38,714 bases of DNA from an archaeon (GTDB taxonomy: Archaea > Nanobdellota > Nanobdellia > SCGC-AAA011-G17 > PNOQ01): positions 1-38,714 of the forward strand of contig JABICB010000001.1 in assembly GCA_018652475.1 (NCBI GenBank), written 5' to 3'. A program made the position numbers and the translations under genes. Every line of letters begins with the position of its first letter. Position 1 is the first letter of the stretch. Below the pieces are notes generated by a model. It did not search any database. It was not told the DNA's origin and saw nothing but the letters and a program-made list of their open reading frames with translations. Below are positions 17,086 to 24,621 of the stretch, in pieces.

Positions 17086-17409
17086 ATGGTAAGACTACTA
17101 ATAGGGCAAGGATATGAAGCAAAAATACAACTTAGACCATTTGACAAAAAACTTCATGAATATGTATATATTAAAATTAAAAAAGATAATATTGATGTAA
17201 TACATGAACAAAAATTAAAAGAAGGTGTCGATATATATGTTTCTTCAGCAAAATTTGCATTTGGATTAATAAAAAAATTAAAAAAACAATTCAAGGGAAC
17301 CTCAAAAGTAACAAGATCTCTAGTTGGATTAAATAAAAAAGCAGGAAAACAAATACACAGAATAACTGTGTTATTTAGATTAGATCCTCCTGAAGAAGAC
17401 GAAGAATAG
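17086..17409 (+). CDS. NMD3-like C-terminal domain protein (short, stand-alone)
   Basis: A 107-residue protein starting at the ATG at 17086, 1 base after the DUF424 stop; the open frame extends back to 17047 inside that gene but the extra residues are unlikely to be used. The segment KEGVDIYVSSAKFAFGLI, the basic KKLKKQFKGTSKVTRSLVG, and KKAGKQIHRITVLFRL resemble the C-terminal part of NMD3, the export/maturation adaptor of the large ribosomal subunit. The zinc-binding N-terminal half of NMD3 is absent: there are no Cys pairs. It ends in the acidic EEDEE. The family match is by memory of sequence pattern, so moderately confident; the function is inferred. Confidence 0.65.
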   Translation: MVRLLIGQGYEAKIQLRPFDKKLHEYVYIKIKKDNIDVIHEQKLKEGVDIYVSSAKFAFGLIKKLKKQFKGTSKVTRSLVGLNKKAGKQIHRITVLFRLDPPEEDEE

Positions 17410-17474
17410 TCACGAAACATTTATATTCTAATTTTTTCAAATTATACTGTTATTAGTTATATAACATTAATAAA

Positions 17475-18515
17475 ATGAGGTTAACTAAACTATTAATTAT
17501 ACTATGTATGATTTTCTTAGTATTTAATTTTGCATCTGCAGAAGAAATGACTCCCATAAAGGTACAACTTAATTGGGAGCATGAAGTAGAATTTGCAGGA
17601 TATTATGCTGCAATTGAACAAGGTTATTATGAAGAATTTGGATTATCTGTTGAATTAATTCCAGGAGGGGCTGGCCTATATAATGCCGAAGAGATGGAAA
17701 AACAAAATGCTTCTTTTGCAATAATGGAGTGTTTAGATTTAATAACAAGTAAATCAGAAGGGTATGATCTGCGTGCAGTTTCTGCAATTTTTCAAAAACA
17801 TCCTGGAGTATTGTTCACCCATATAGATTAAGGGATCGAAACGCCAGAGGATTTCAAGGATAAAAAAGTAGGAATTAAAGATTTAATATGGGGAAATAAA
17901 ATAAAGAAGATCTTAGAAAATCTAGGTATGTCTTATGCAGATGATATAATCAAAGTAGGTGTTGGGGATAACATTAGTTTATTTTACGAAGAGGTTGTAG
18001 ATGTTTGGTCAGGATATGCATGGGATGAACCGATAGAATCAGAACTTGCAGGATATCCAGTAAATACAATTTATACTTCAGATCATGGTGCGGGCTCTTA
18101 TGCGGGATTTATTGTAACTAAGGAAGAGACAATAATAAACAATCCTAGTTTAGTAAAGAATTTTATTGTCGCAAGCCTAAAAGGATGGGATTATGCATTA
18201 GAAAACAAAGAAGATGCAGCAAAATATGCAATTGAAAGAAATCCTTCTTTATCTTATGAACACCAATTATTAGCAATGGGAGTATTAGAAGATTTAACAA
18301 ATTACCATGGAACTAGAGGGTGTTTTAATAAAGATAGGTTAATGGGAAAAGAATATCTATACTATTCTGGGTTTGTAGATGATATTTGTCCAACTGAAAT
18401 TTATCAACCAATAAATATCAAGAACATAACATTTATTTTCGCAATATTATTAGGGGCAGTGTTAGTAGCAATTAGTTATATGTTTATAAAAATTACAAAA
18501 AAGAAAAGGAAATAA
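17475..18515 (+). pseudogene. NMT1/SsuA-type substrate-binding protein, interrupted by an in-frame TAA
   Basis: The frame reads through 347 codons with one internal stop, TAA at 17829-17831 (codon 119). Before it come a signal peptide (MRLTKLLIILCMIFLVFNFASA) and the NMT1/THI5-like start (LNWEHEVEFAGYYAAIEQGYY, FGLSVELIPGG). After it the domain continues in the same frame as GIETPEDFKDKKVGIKD, the usual segment for this family, and ends in a C-terminal membrane helix and KKKRK. A Ser codon TCA changed to TAA would explain the stop. No permease or ATPase gene is nearby. It could be a fresh pseudogene, a sequencing error, or two fragments. The downstream part has an ATG at 17928. Confidence 0.8.
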
Positions 18516-18518
18516 AAC

Positions 18519-18767
18519 ATGAATATGAAGAAAATTATATCGCAATTATTTTTCATAATTTTATTAATAAAACAAGTCATAGCAGAAACCAATTCTATAG
18601 TAATAACAAAAGTAGAGGGATTTGGAAATGGATTTAATGGGGCAATAGCAGGAATAGATAAAAATTTGATGCCCCTGGCAATAATATTTGGAATATTATT
18701 ATTAATACCTACCTTAATATTAATTCGTTTATATTATATTTATTATAAAAAACATGGAAAAATATAA
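18519..18767 (+). CDS. Small secreted or membrane protein, function unknown
   Basis: An 82-residue protein with an N-terminal signal-like segment (KKIISQLFFIILLIKQVIA), a short outer domain (ETNSIVITKVEGFGNGFNGAIAGIDKN) and a C-terminal membrane helix (LMPLAIIFGILLLIPTLILIRLYYIYY) with a basic tail. No family recognised. It begins 3 bases after the interrupted substrate-binding gene, which also ends in a membrane helix plus basic tail, so the two probably share a transcript. The ATG at 18519 is used; a second ATG lies at 18525. No clear ribosome-binding site. Confidence 0.6.
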   Translation: MNMKKIISQLFFIILLIKQVIAETNSIVITKVEGFGNGFNGAIAGIDKNLMPLAIIFGILLLIPTLILIRLYYIYYKKHGKI

Positions 18768-18786
18768 TCAAATTCCTTTCAAAACC

Positions 18787-18793
18787 TTTATAA
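18787..18793 (+). promoter_or_regulatory. TATA box for aIF1A
   Basis: TTTATAA lies about 27 bases before the aIF1A ATG at 18817, giving the leaderless spacing seen elsewhere in the window. Confidence 0.55.
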
Positions 18794-18816
18794 GTTAATT
18801 TTTTTCCTAATTCTGT

Positions 18817-19152
18817 ATGGCACCAAAGGAGAAAGGAAAACACCAACAAGATAATCAGCCCCTAAGAGTAAGAACTCCAAGAGCACCAGAAATTTTAGGT
18901 TCAGTGGTTCAAAGATTGGGCGGTTCGAGAATGACAGTTTCTTGCTTTGATGGTAAGTCAAGATTATGCCGGATACCAGGAAGATTAAAGAAATTTTTAT
19001 GGGTAAGAGAAGGAGACATAGTCTTAATCAAACCTTGGGAGTTTCAAGCAGACACAAAAGGAGACATAGTTTACAAATATAATAAAAACCAAGTATTTTG
19101 GTTAAAACAAAAAGGATATTTGAAAGAAATTTCAGAATTCAACGAATTTTAA
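18817..19152 (+). CDS. Translation initiation factor aIF1A
   Basis: Small-subunit initiation factor that helps scanning and start selection. The 111-residue protein has a basic N-terminal tail ([22 protein letters not shown]), the OB-fold core ([46 protein letters not shown]), and a C-terminal helix ([12 protein letters not shown]). This matches archaeal/eukaryotic eIF1A. The KH-domain gene follows 2 bases after the stop. In many archaea a RIO1 kinase gene lies between these two; here it does not. Confidence 0.96.
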   Translation: MAPKEKGKHQQDNQPLRVRTPRAPEILGSVVQRLGGSRMTVSCFDGKSRLCRIPGRLKKFLWVREGDIVLIKPWEFQADTKGDIVYKYNKNQVFWLKQKGYLKEISEFNEF

Positions 19153-19154
19153 GA

Positions 19155-19700
19155 ATGGCAATAGAAGAAGTAAAAATACCTCAAGAAAGAGTTGCAGTAT
19201 TAGTAGGAACAAAAGGTTCTATGAGGAGGAAGATTGAAAAAATATCCTCTACTAAATTAATCGTAGACTCTGCAAATGGCGATGTTAAAATTGAAGGAGA
19301 AGATTCTCTAAAAGTTTTCACAACGAGAGATGTAGTAAAAGCAATAGGAAGAGGTTTTAATCCATTAAAGGCCTTGAAATTATTAGAAGAAGATAATGTA
19401 TTCGAATTAGTAAGCATAAAAGAATATGCTGGAAAATCACAAAAGAAAGAAGAGCGATTAAAATCAAGAATTATCGGAACAGAAGGAAAAGCAAAAAAAA
19501 CTATTGAAGATAAGACATACTGTGAGCTATCAATATATGGAAAAACAGTAGGAGTTATAGGTCCGATAAATAAAGTTCATATTGCGAGAAGGGCAGTAGA
19601 AATGATTTTACACGGTTCACAACACGGTCATGTATATCAATGGATCGACGATCAGTTAGAAAAAGAAAAATTAGATGACTTTAGTCAAGAAATACAATAA
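19155..19700 (+). CDS. KH-domain protein, Dim2/Pno1-like
   Basis: RNA-binding protein of 181 residues, similar to archaeal homologues of Dim2/Pno1, a small-ribosomal-subunit assembly factor. Two KH-like regions are visible: KIPQERVAVLVGTKGSMRRKI near the start, with the GTKG loop, and LKSRIIGTEGKAKKTIEDKT with GTEG, followed by YGKTVGVIGPINKVHIARRAVEMILHGSQHGHVY. The open frame extends back to 19098 within aIF1A, but the ATG at 19155 gives the family-like start MAIEEVKIP. It sits between aIF1A and top6B, as in other archaea. Confidence 0.9.
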   Translation: MAIEEVKIPQERVAVLVGTKGSMRRKIEKISSTKLIVDSANGDVKIEGEDSLKVFTTRDVVKAIGRGFNPLKALKLLEEDNVFELVSIKEYAGKSQKKEERLKSRIIGTEGKAKKTIEDKTYCELSIYGKTVGVIGPINKVHIARRAVEMILHGSQHGHVYQWIDDQLEKEKLDDFSQEIQ

Positions 19701-19702
19701 AG

Positions 19703-19710
19703 TTTATATA
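19703..19710 (+). promoter_or_regulatory. TATA box for top6B-top6A
   Basis: TTTATATA lies about 27 bases before the top6B ATG at 19734, immediately after the KH gene stop. It suggests that the topoisomerase pair has its own leaderless promoter. Confidence 0.55.
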
Positions 19711-19733
19711 CTCTTCAAAAAATTCTTAATTCT

Positions 19734-21305
19734 ATGCAAGTTAAATTGTCCGACTCACCAAAAGAAATGAATCATGCTATAGAGCAAGCTAAAAAACAGC
19801 AATCCATTTCAATTTCAGAATTCTTTACAAAAAATAGACACCTATTGGGATTTGATAATCCTCTAAAGGCAATTTCAACAACAATCAAAGAAGGAGTAGA
19901 TAATTCCTTAGATGCTTGCGAAGAATCAAATATTCTACCAGAGATTATAGTAGAAATTAAACCCACTACTAAAGATAGGTTTATAGTATCAATAGAAGAT
20001 AATGGTCCTGGAATCATAAAAGAACAGGTTCCGAAAATATTTGGAAAATTATTATATGGTTCAAAGTTTCATAAACTTTCTCAAACGAGGGGTCAGCAAG
20101 GAATAGGTATTTCTGCAGCTGCACTTTATGGGCAATTAACAACCGGAAAACCAATAAAAGTTATTTCTAGAATAGGAGAACATAAACCAGCAAGATCATA
20201 TGAACTACATTTAGACACAAAAACAAATGAGCCAGAGATAACCAAAGACATTGAAACAGAATGGACAAGGAATCATGGTACTCGTGTTGCAATAGAAATG
20301 GAAGGAAAATATCACAGGGGGAAAAGATCTGTTGCAGAATATATTAAATACACTGCAGTTGCAAATCCTCATGCAAAATTAACATTAATAGAACCAGATG
20401 GATCTAAGATAGAATATCAAAGAGCAACAAATCAATTACCAGTTAAAGCAAAAGAAATTAAACCACATCCTGATGGAATAGAATTAGGAATTTTAATTGA
20501 TATGTTAAAAGGAACTAGTTCAAGAACATTACAATCATTTCTAACAACTGAGTTTTCAAGAATTGGTTCAAAAACTGCAAAACAAATCTGCGGGGAAGCA
20601 AACTTATATCCTAATGCAAGGCCGTCAAGGATTGCAAAGAATGAAGCAGATAATTTACTTCAGGCGTTAAGAAATACAAAATTTATAGCACCTCAAACAG
20701 ATTGTTTATCTCCGATTGGGGAAGATCTCTTGGAAAGAAGTTTGAAAAAAGAATTTGATGCAGATTTTTTTAAGGCAGTAACAAGAACAGCATCAGTATA
20801 TAGGGGAAATCCCTTCAAGGTAGAGGCAGCGATTGCATATGGGGGTTCATTAGAAAAAGATTCTCCTGCAGAGATAATAAGGTTCGCAAATAGAGTTCCA
20901 TTACAATATCAAAAGTCAGCTTGTGGAATAACACAATCAATTTCAAAAACCAATTGGAAACAATATGGATTACAACAATCAGGTTCAAATTTACCAAATG
21001 GCCCAGTAGTTATTGTAGTGCACATGTCTTCAGTTTGGGTACCTTTCACTTCAGAAAGTAAGGAAGCGATTGCACACTATCCTGAAATAATTAAAGAATT
21101 AAAGTTGGCAGTCCAAGAGTGCGGAAGGGATTTAGGAAAATACCTAAGGAAACAAGGAAAGGAAAAGGACGAGGCAAAAAAACTTTCATATTTAGAAAAA
21201 TACGTTCCAGTTATTGGAGAAGCATTAAATGAGATTCTTGGAAATGTAAATGAAGAAGAAATAACAAGGAATTTAAAAGATACCTTGGAGAGGTCTAGAA
21301 AATGA
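19734..21305 (+). CDS. top6B: DNA topoisomerase VI subunit B
   Basis: ATP-binding subunit of the type IIB topoisomerase that relaxes and decatenates DNA. The 523-residue protein has the GHKL ATPase motifs: the N-box E53GVDNSLDACEE with N57, the G1 box EDNGPGI (88-94) and the G2 region TRGQQGIGISAAA (118-130). A helix-two-turn-helix region (LLQALRNTKFIAPQTDCLSP) and a transducer domain follow. The length is typical. Its TGA overlaps the top6A ATG (21302-21305). Confidence 0.97.
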   Translation: MQVKLSDSPKEMNHAIEQAKKQQSISISEFFTKNRHLLGFDNPLKAISTTIKEGVDNSLDACEESNILPEIIVEIKPTTKDRFIVSIEDNGPGIIKEQVPKIFGKLLYGSKFHKLSQTRGQQGIGISAAALYGQLTTGKPIKVISRIGEHKPARSYELHLDTKTNEPEITKDIETEWTRNHGTRVAIEMEGKYHRGKRSVAEYIKYTAVANPHAKLTLIEPDGSKIEYQRATNQLPVKAKEIKPHPDGIELGILIDMLKGTSSRTLQSFLTTEFSRIGSKTAKQICGEANLYPNARPSRIAKNEADNLLQALRNTKFIAPQTDCLSPIGEDLLERSLKKEFDADFFKAVTRTASVYRGNPFKVEAAIAYGGSLEKDSPAEIIRFANRVPLQYQKSACGITQSISKTNWKQYGLQQSGSNLPNGPVVIVVHMSSVWVPFTSESKEAIAHYPEIIKELKLAVQECGRDLGKYLRKQGKEKDEAKKLSYLEKYVPVIGEALNEILGNVNEEEITRNLKDTLERSRK

Positions 21306-22384
21306 ATGAAGTATTAACAAAGATCAAAGATACAGCAACTAGAGTTAAGGAAACAATTAACAAAAAGAAAAAACCAGAACTGACAATTCCAATCAGATCT
21401 TTAACTAATGTTAATTATGATCCAAAGATAGGCTACTTCGAATTAAAGGGTGCAAAAAAGAAAAGAGAACTAACTGTAAACACAATAAAATCATTTGCTC
21501 AATCACTAAAAATGATGGGCCTATCAAAACAGATAGTAGAAACAAAAGATATGGCAACAAAGAGAGAAGCATATTATGTTTCAAAGAATTGGGGCGATGC
21601 AAGGTTTAAGGAGCAAAGAGAATCAGATTCAGTAATGGACGACGTAGAAGCAATGTTCATGGTAAATAGAGAACAATTAGGATTTGTACCTGAAGAAAAA
21701 GGTGGAGATATAGCTGGACAATTAACAGTTATAGATAAAGATCAAAATACGGGAGAAGAATTAAAGATTGATTGTACAAAATTTGGTTCCGGTGCATATT
21801 CAATTCCAAGTTCAGTAGAACATTTAGGTTTTGAAACAGATGCAAAATTCATTTTAGCAATAGAAACTGCAGGTATGTTTCAAAGATTAGTAAAACATAA
21901 TTATTGGAAAACTGCAAATTGTATTTTAATCTCAATGGGAGGTGTTCCAACAAGAGCATGTAGGAGATTCATAAGAAGATTAGCAGATGATAAAAAATTA
22001 CCAGTTTATGTATTCACAGATGGGGATCCTTATGGGTATATGAGCATCTACAGAACATTAAAGGTAGGTTCAGGAAATGCAGCACATATAAATAAATTTT
22101 TCTGTGTTCCTCAAGCAAGTTTTTTAGGTGTAACTCCAGAAGATATTCAAAAATATAAATTACCTACTCACCCATTAAAAGATGTTGATAAGAAAAAAAT
22201 TAAAGATATAATAAAAAATGATCCATTTGTTAAACAACACCGTGAATGGAGATTAGCATTAGAGAAAATGCAAAAAGGTGGGCAGAGGGTAGAACAGCAA
22301 GCATTAGCAGCGCATGGTCTTAATTTTGTAATGGAAACCTACCTTCCAGAAAAGATTAAAGAAGTAAGTAAATTTTTACCTTAA
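21302..22384 (+). CDS. top6A: DNA topoisomerase VI subunit A
   Basis: DNA-cleaving subunit, related to Spo11. The 360-residue protein has a winged-helix domain with the REAYYVSKNW motif, in which Tyr92 is the likely catalytic tyrosine (Tyr91 is adjacent). The Toprim domain has Glu188 (AIETAGMF) and DGD at 240-242 (FTDGDPYG), the magnesium-binding residues. It ends VSKFLP. It is coupled to top6B by an ATGA junction and is followed 40 bases on by tRNA-Ile. Confidence 0.97.
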   Translation: MNEVLTKIKDTATRVKETINKKKKPELTIPIRSLTNVNYDPKIGYFELKGAKKKRELTVNTIKSFAQSLKMMGLSKQIVETKDMATKREAYYVSKNWGDARFKEQRESDSVMDDVEAMFMVNREQLGFVPEEKGGDIAGQLTVIDKDQNTGEELKIDCTKFGSGAYSIPSSVEHLGFETDAKFILAIETAGMFQRLVKHNYWKTANCILISMGGVPTRACRRFIRRLADDKKLPVYVFTDGDPYGYMSIYRTLKVGSGNAAHINKFFCVPQASFLGVTPEDIQKYKLPTHPLKDVDKKKIKDIIKNDPFVKQHREWRLALEKMQKGGQRVEQQALAAHGLNFVMETYLPEKIKEVSKFLP

Positions 22385-22424
22385 TAGTTAGTTTTATAAA
22401 TTATTTAATATAGTTTTCAAACAT

Positions 22425-22499
22425 GGTCCTGTGGCTTAGTCTGGCTATAGCACTCGACTGATAATCGAGAGGTCGTCGGTTCAAATCCGATCGGGACCA
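22425..22499 (+). tRNA. tRNA-Ile (anticodon GAT)
   Basis: The acceptor stem GGTCCTG pairs with CGGGACC. The anticodon arm is CTCGA-CTGATAA-TCGAG, giving anticodon GAT. The T arm contains TTCAAAT flanked by GTCGG and CCGAT. The discriminator base is A and no CCA is encoded. There is no intron. A TATA-like TTTAATATAG lies upstream at about 22403-22412. It decodes ATC/ATT codons. Confidence 0.95.
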
Positions 22500-22527
22500 T
22501 TCTTATTTTCTAAAAAATAATCAAAAC

Positions 22528-22537
22528 CTATTTAAAT
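22528..22537 (+). promoter_or_regulatory. TATA-like box before the Cys-rich surface protein
   Basis: CTATTTAAAT lies about 45-54 bases before the ATG at 22582, leaving a leader that contains the Shine-Dalgarno-like GAGGTGG at 22567-22573. This leadered layout differs from the leaderless genes nearby. Confidence 0.45.
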
Positions 22538-22581
22538 TAACAATATTAGTAATATTCATACTATCAGAGGTGGTATTGAAT

Positions 22582-24540
22582 ATGAAAAAGTTAGGTGTAA
22601 TAATTTTTATTAGTTTAATGTTAGTCGTTCCAGCAGCACATGCATTTAGTTTCAGTGAGTTGTTTGGCAATTTTGGAGATTTTTTAGGCATTACTGGTCA
22701 TGCTAGTAAATGTACAAATCCGAAAACATGTGGGAAAATTTCATGTTGTTCAGGATATACTTGTAATAAAGGGACTTGCGTTGCCGCCATAGTTTGTGGA
22801 GATGGCAATGTGGGGTCTGGAGAAACCTGTGATAGTAATTCACAATCTTGCACACTGGATGATTATTCGGGAACTCAAACCTGTAACTCTAATTGTGATG
22901 GGTGGAATAGTTGTACTACTTCTGAATCTTGTGGCGATGAAACTATCAATGGTGCAGAAACTTGCGACGGTGGAGCTCTAAATGGGCAAGAATGCAGTCC
23001 AGCATATTCACAATCTTGTACTTATTGTTCAGAAGATTGTAGTCAAAGTATAACTGTAAATGGTTCTTCTTGTGGTGATGGAACTTGTGATTCAGAAGAA
23101 ACATGTATATCTTGTGAATCCGATTGTGGGAGATGTACTACTTTTGATAATGCACCAACAATATCTTTAACTTTAGAAGATTTCACAATAGGAGATAGTA
23201 GTTTATCTCTTGATATAACTAATGCAACAAGATGTTCATATTCTTTAGATAGGCACGATAGTGCAGAAATATCAACAAGAAGAAGTATAAGTTCTCAAAT
23301 TGAAACTAATGTAATCTTAAATGAAGTATTCGATTGTGATTCTCCAACAACAGAAATATCAAAAAAATTAAACACCTTACCTTCTGCAGAGTATGTATTG
23401 TCAGTAACTGCTAAAAATAATGCAGGGCAAGGCCAAACTAGAGCAGTATTTGATATAACAGGTGGAGCAATTAGTATAACTGCTCCAAAATTAAATTATA
23501 AATATAGTCCTACCTACCCTCCCACTATAACTGCAACTGTTTCTGGAATAAGTTCAGGATGTTCATGGACAGTAAATGGAGATAGGGAGCAGACTTTCGA
23601 TTGCACTGAAATATTAAAAGCAGACATTTCTACATATAGTGATGATGGAATAAATACTTTAGTTATTACTGCAGGAAGAGAACTAGTAGAAAGAGAATAC
23701 TTTTATTATGAAACTGCAACACATGTAGGTACAATAATATCAAAACATACTGGTATGAGGTCAACAAGTGAAGCATTTAACATTATTGCAGGAACTTCTC
23801 ATTCTGGAATAACATCTAATACTGCTAGCATAGCTATATTTTCTGCTGAAGAAAATATGAAGAAAAGGGGAAAAATTAGTTTTGATGAAAGAGAAGAAAT
23901 ATTGAATAAATTAAAAAATTCTGAAGCAGTTTTAAGCACATTAACCAGTCTATCAGAAACATTTAATGGAAATTTAAAATTAGCAGCAATACCTACTGCC
24001 ACCTTTAGGAACTTGGGCAATAGTCCAGGATATATTTCGGATTTCGCTATTTTCGAATCTTATGAATCAGTGGGAGTTATAACTTCTTCTTCATTGGTAA
24101 CAACAGAACATGAAATAGAAGTAACAAAAACAAGTGGGAATAATATTAATCGAAGAGTATACATAACATTACATAGTGACCCAGTTCAGTTAAATATTTT
24201 GGTGGGAAGTTGTGAAGCAGCAGATGTAAGTGGAGACTCAATAGAAGATATCATAGTTTGTTACCATGATGATGATTCACTTACAATAAATAATATTGTA
24301 GTGGCAGAAGAAGGATTAGATTCAGCATATGATCTTGATTCAGAAATTCTTCCAACAATAACCATAGAAACAACAAAAGAATATAATCTTCCATTAAGTG
24401 ATGATGAAATCATAAATAAAGTAATGGAAAAATATACTCCTGTTCTTTCAATTTTTGGAGCATTGTTATTAATTCTTACAGTTTCTTCAGTTAGATTAGC
24501 ATTTCTAACAACAGAAACAAAAACAAAAAAGAGAAAATAA
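22582..24540 (+). CDS. Cys-rich secreted surface protein with C-terminal membrane anchor
   Basis: Surface protein of about 652 residues. It starts with a signal peptide (MKKLGVIIFISLMLVVPAAHA), then a region with many cysteines in repeats of the form CGDG...GE.CD (CGDGNVGSGETCD, CGDETINGAETCD, CGDGTCDSEETC), similar to the DUF4215/Myxococcus Cys-rich type. A long, mostly beta-like ectodomain follows, with few Cys, and the protein ends in a membrane helix (FGALLLILTVSSVRLAFL) and a basic tail KTKKRK. The frame opens at a GTG at 22570, but the GAGGTGG site 10 bases before the ATG at 22582 favours that start. The role is unknown; disulphide-stabilised display on the cell surface is likely. Confidence 0.8.
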   Translation: MKKLGVIIFISLMLVVPAAHAFSFSELFGNFGDFLGITGHASKCTNPKTCGKISCCSGYTCNKGTCVAAIVCGDGNVGSGETCDSNSQSCTLDDYSGTQTCNSNCDGWNSCTTSESCGDETINGAETCDGGALNGQECSPAYSQSCTYCSEDCSQSITVNGSSCGDGTCDSEETCISCESDCGRCTTFDNAPTISLTLEDFTIGDSSLSLDITNATRCSYSLDRHDSAEISTRRSISSQIETNVILNEVFDCDSPTTEISKKLNTLPSAEYVLSVTAKNNAGQGQTRAVFDITGGAISITAPKLNYKYSPTYPPTITATVSGISSGCSWTVNGDREQTFDCTEILKADISTYSDDGINTLVITAGRELVEREYFYYETATHVGTIISKHTGMRSTSEAFNIIAGTSHSGITSNTASIAIFSAEENMKKRGKISFDEREEILNKLKNSEAVLSTLTSLSETFNGNLKLAAIPTATFRNLGNSPGYISDFAIFESYESVGVITSSSLVTTEHEIEVTKTSGNNINRRVYITLHSDPVQLNILVGSCEAADVSGDSIEDIIVCYHDDDSLTINNIVVAEEGLDSAYDLDSEILPTITIETTKEYNLPLSDDEIINKVMEKYTPVLSIFGALLLILTVSSVRLAFLTTETKTKKRK

Positions 24541-24558
24541 TTTTTCTCTTTTTTTTAT
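24525..24558 (+). terminator. Hairpin-plus-T-run terminator
   Basis: The gene ends in a 13-base A-rich arm (24525-24537, with GAGA) that is complementary to 24542-24554 (with CTCT), leaving a 4-base loop that includes the TAA stop, and the right arm runs into a stretch of T. It would separate the Cys-rich gene from the beta-helix gene, which has its own TATA box. Confidence 0.65.
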
Positions 24559-24571
24559 TTTTATAATAACA

Positions 24572-24579
24572 TTTATATA
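24572..24579 (+). promoter_or_regulatory. TATA box for the beta-helix surface protein
   Basis: TTTATATA lies about 45 bases before the TTG at 24622. The predicted leader holds GGGGTG (24608-24613), a Shine-Dalgarno-like site 8 bases before the TTG, and this supports the unusual start codon. Confidence 0.5.
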
Positions 24580-24621
24580 GGATAAATTACATTATTTTCT
24601 TAATAAAGGGGTGTAGGTTAT

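Noticed and set aside
17829-17831. Pyrrolysine or selenocysteine read-through at the internal stop
   Set aside because: The codon is TAA; pyrrolysine uses TAG and selenocysteine TGA. TAA ends most other genes in the window, so general reassignment is also unlikely.
22570-22581. GTG at 22570 as start of the Cys-rich protein
   Set aside because: The GTG lies inside the GAGGTGG ribosome-site-like sequence; the ATG at 22582 is spaced correctly from it and starts a good signal peptide.
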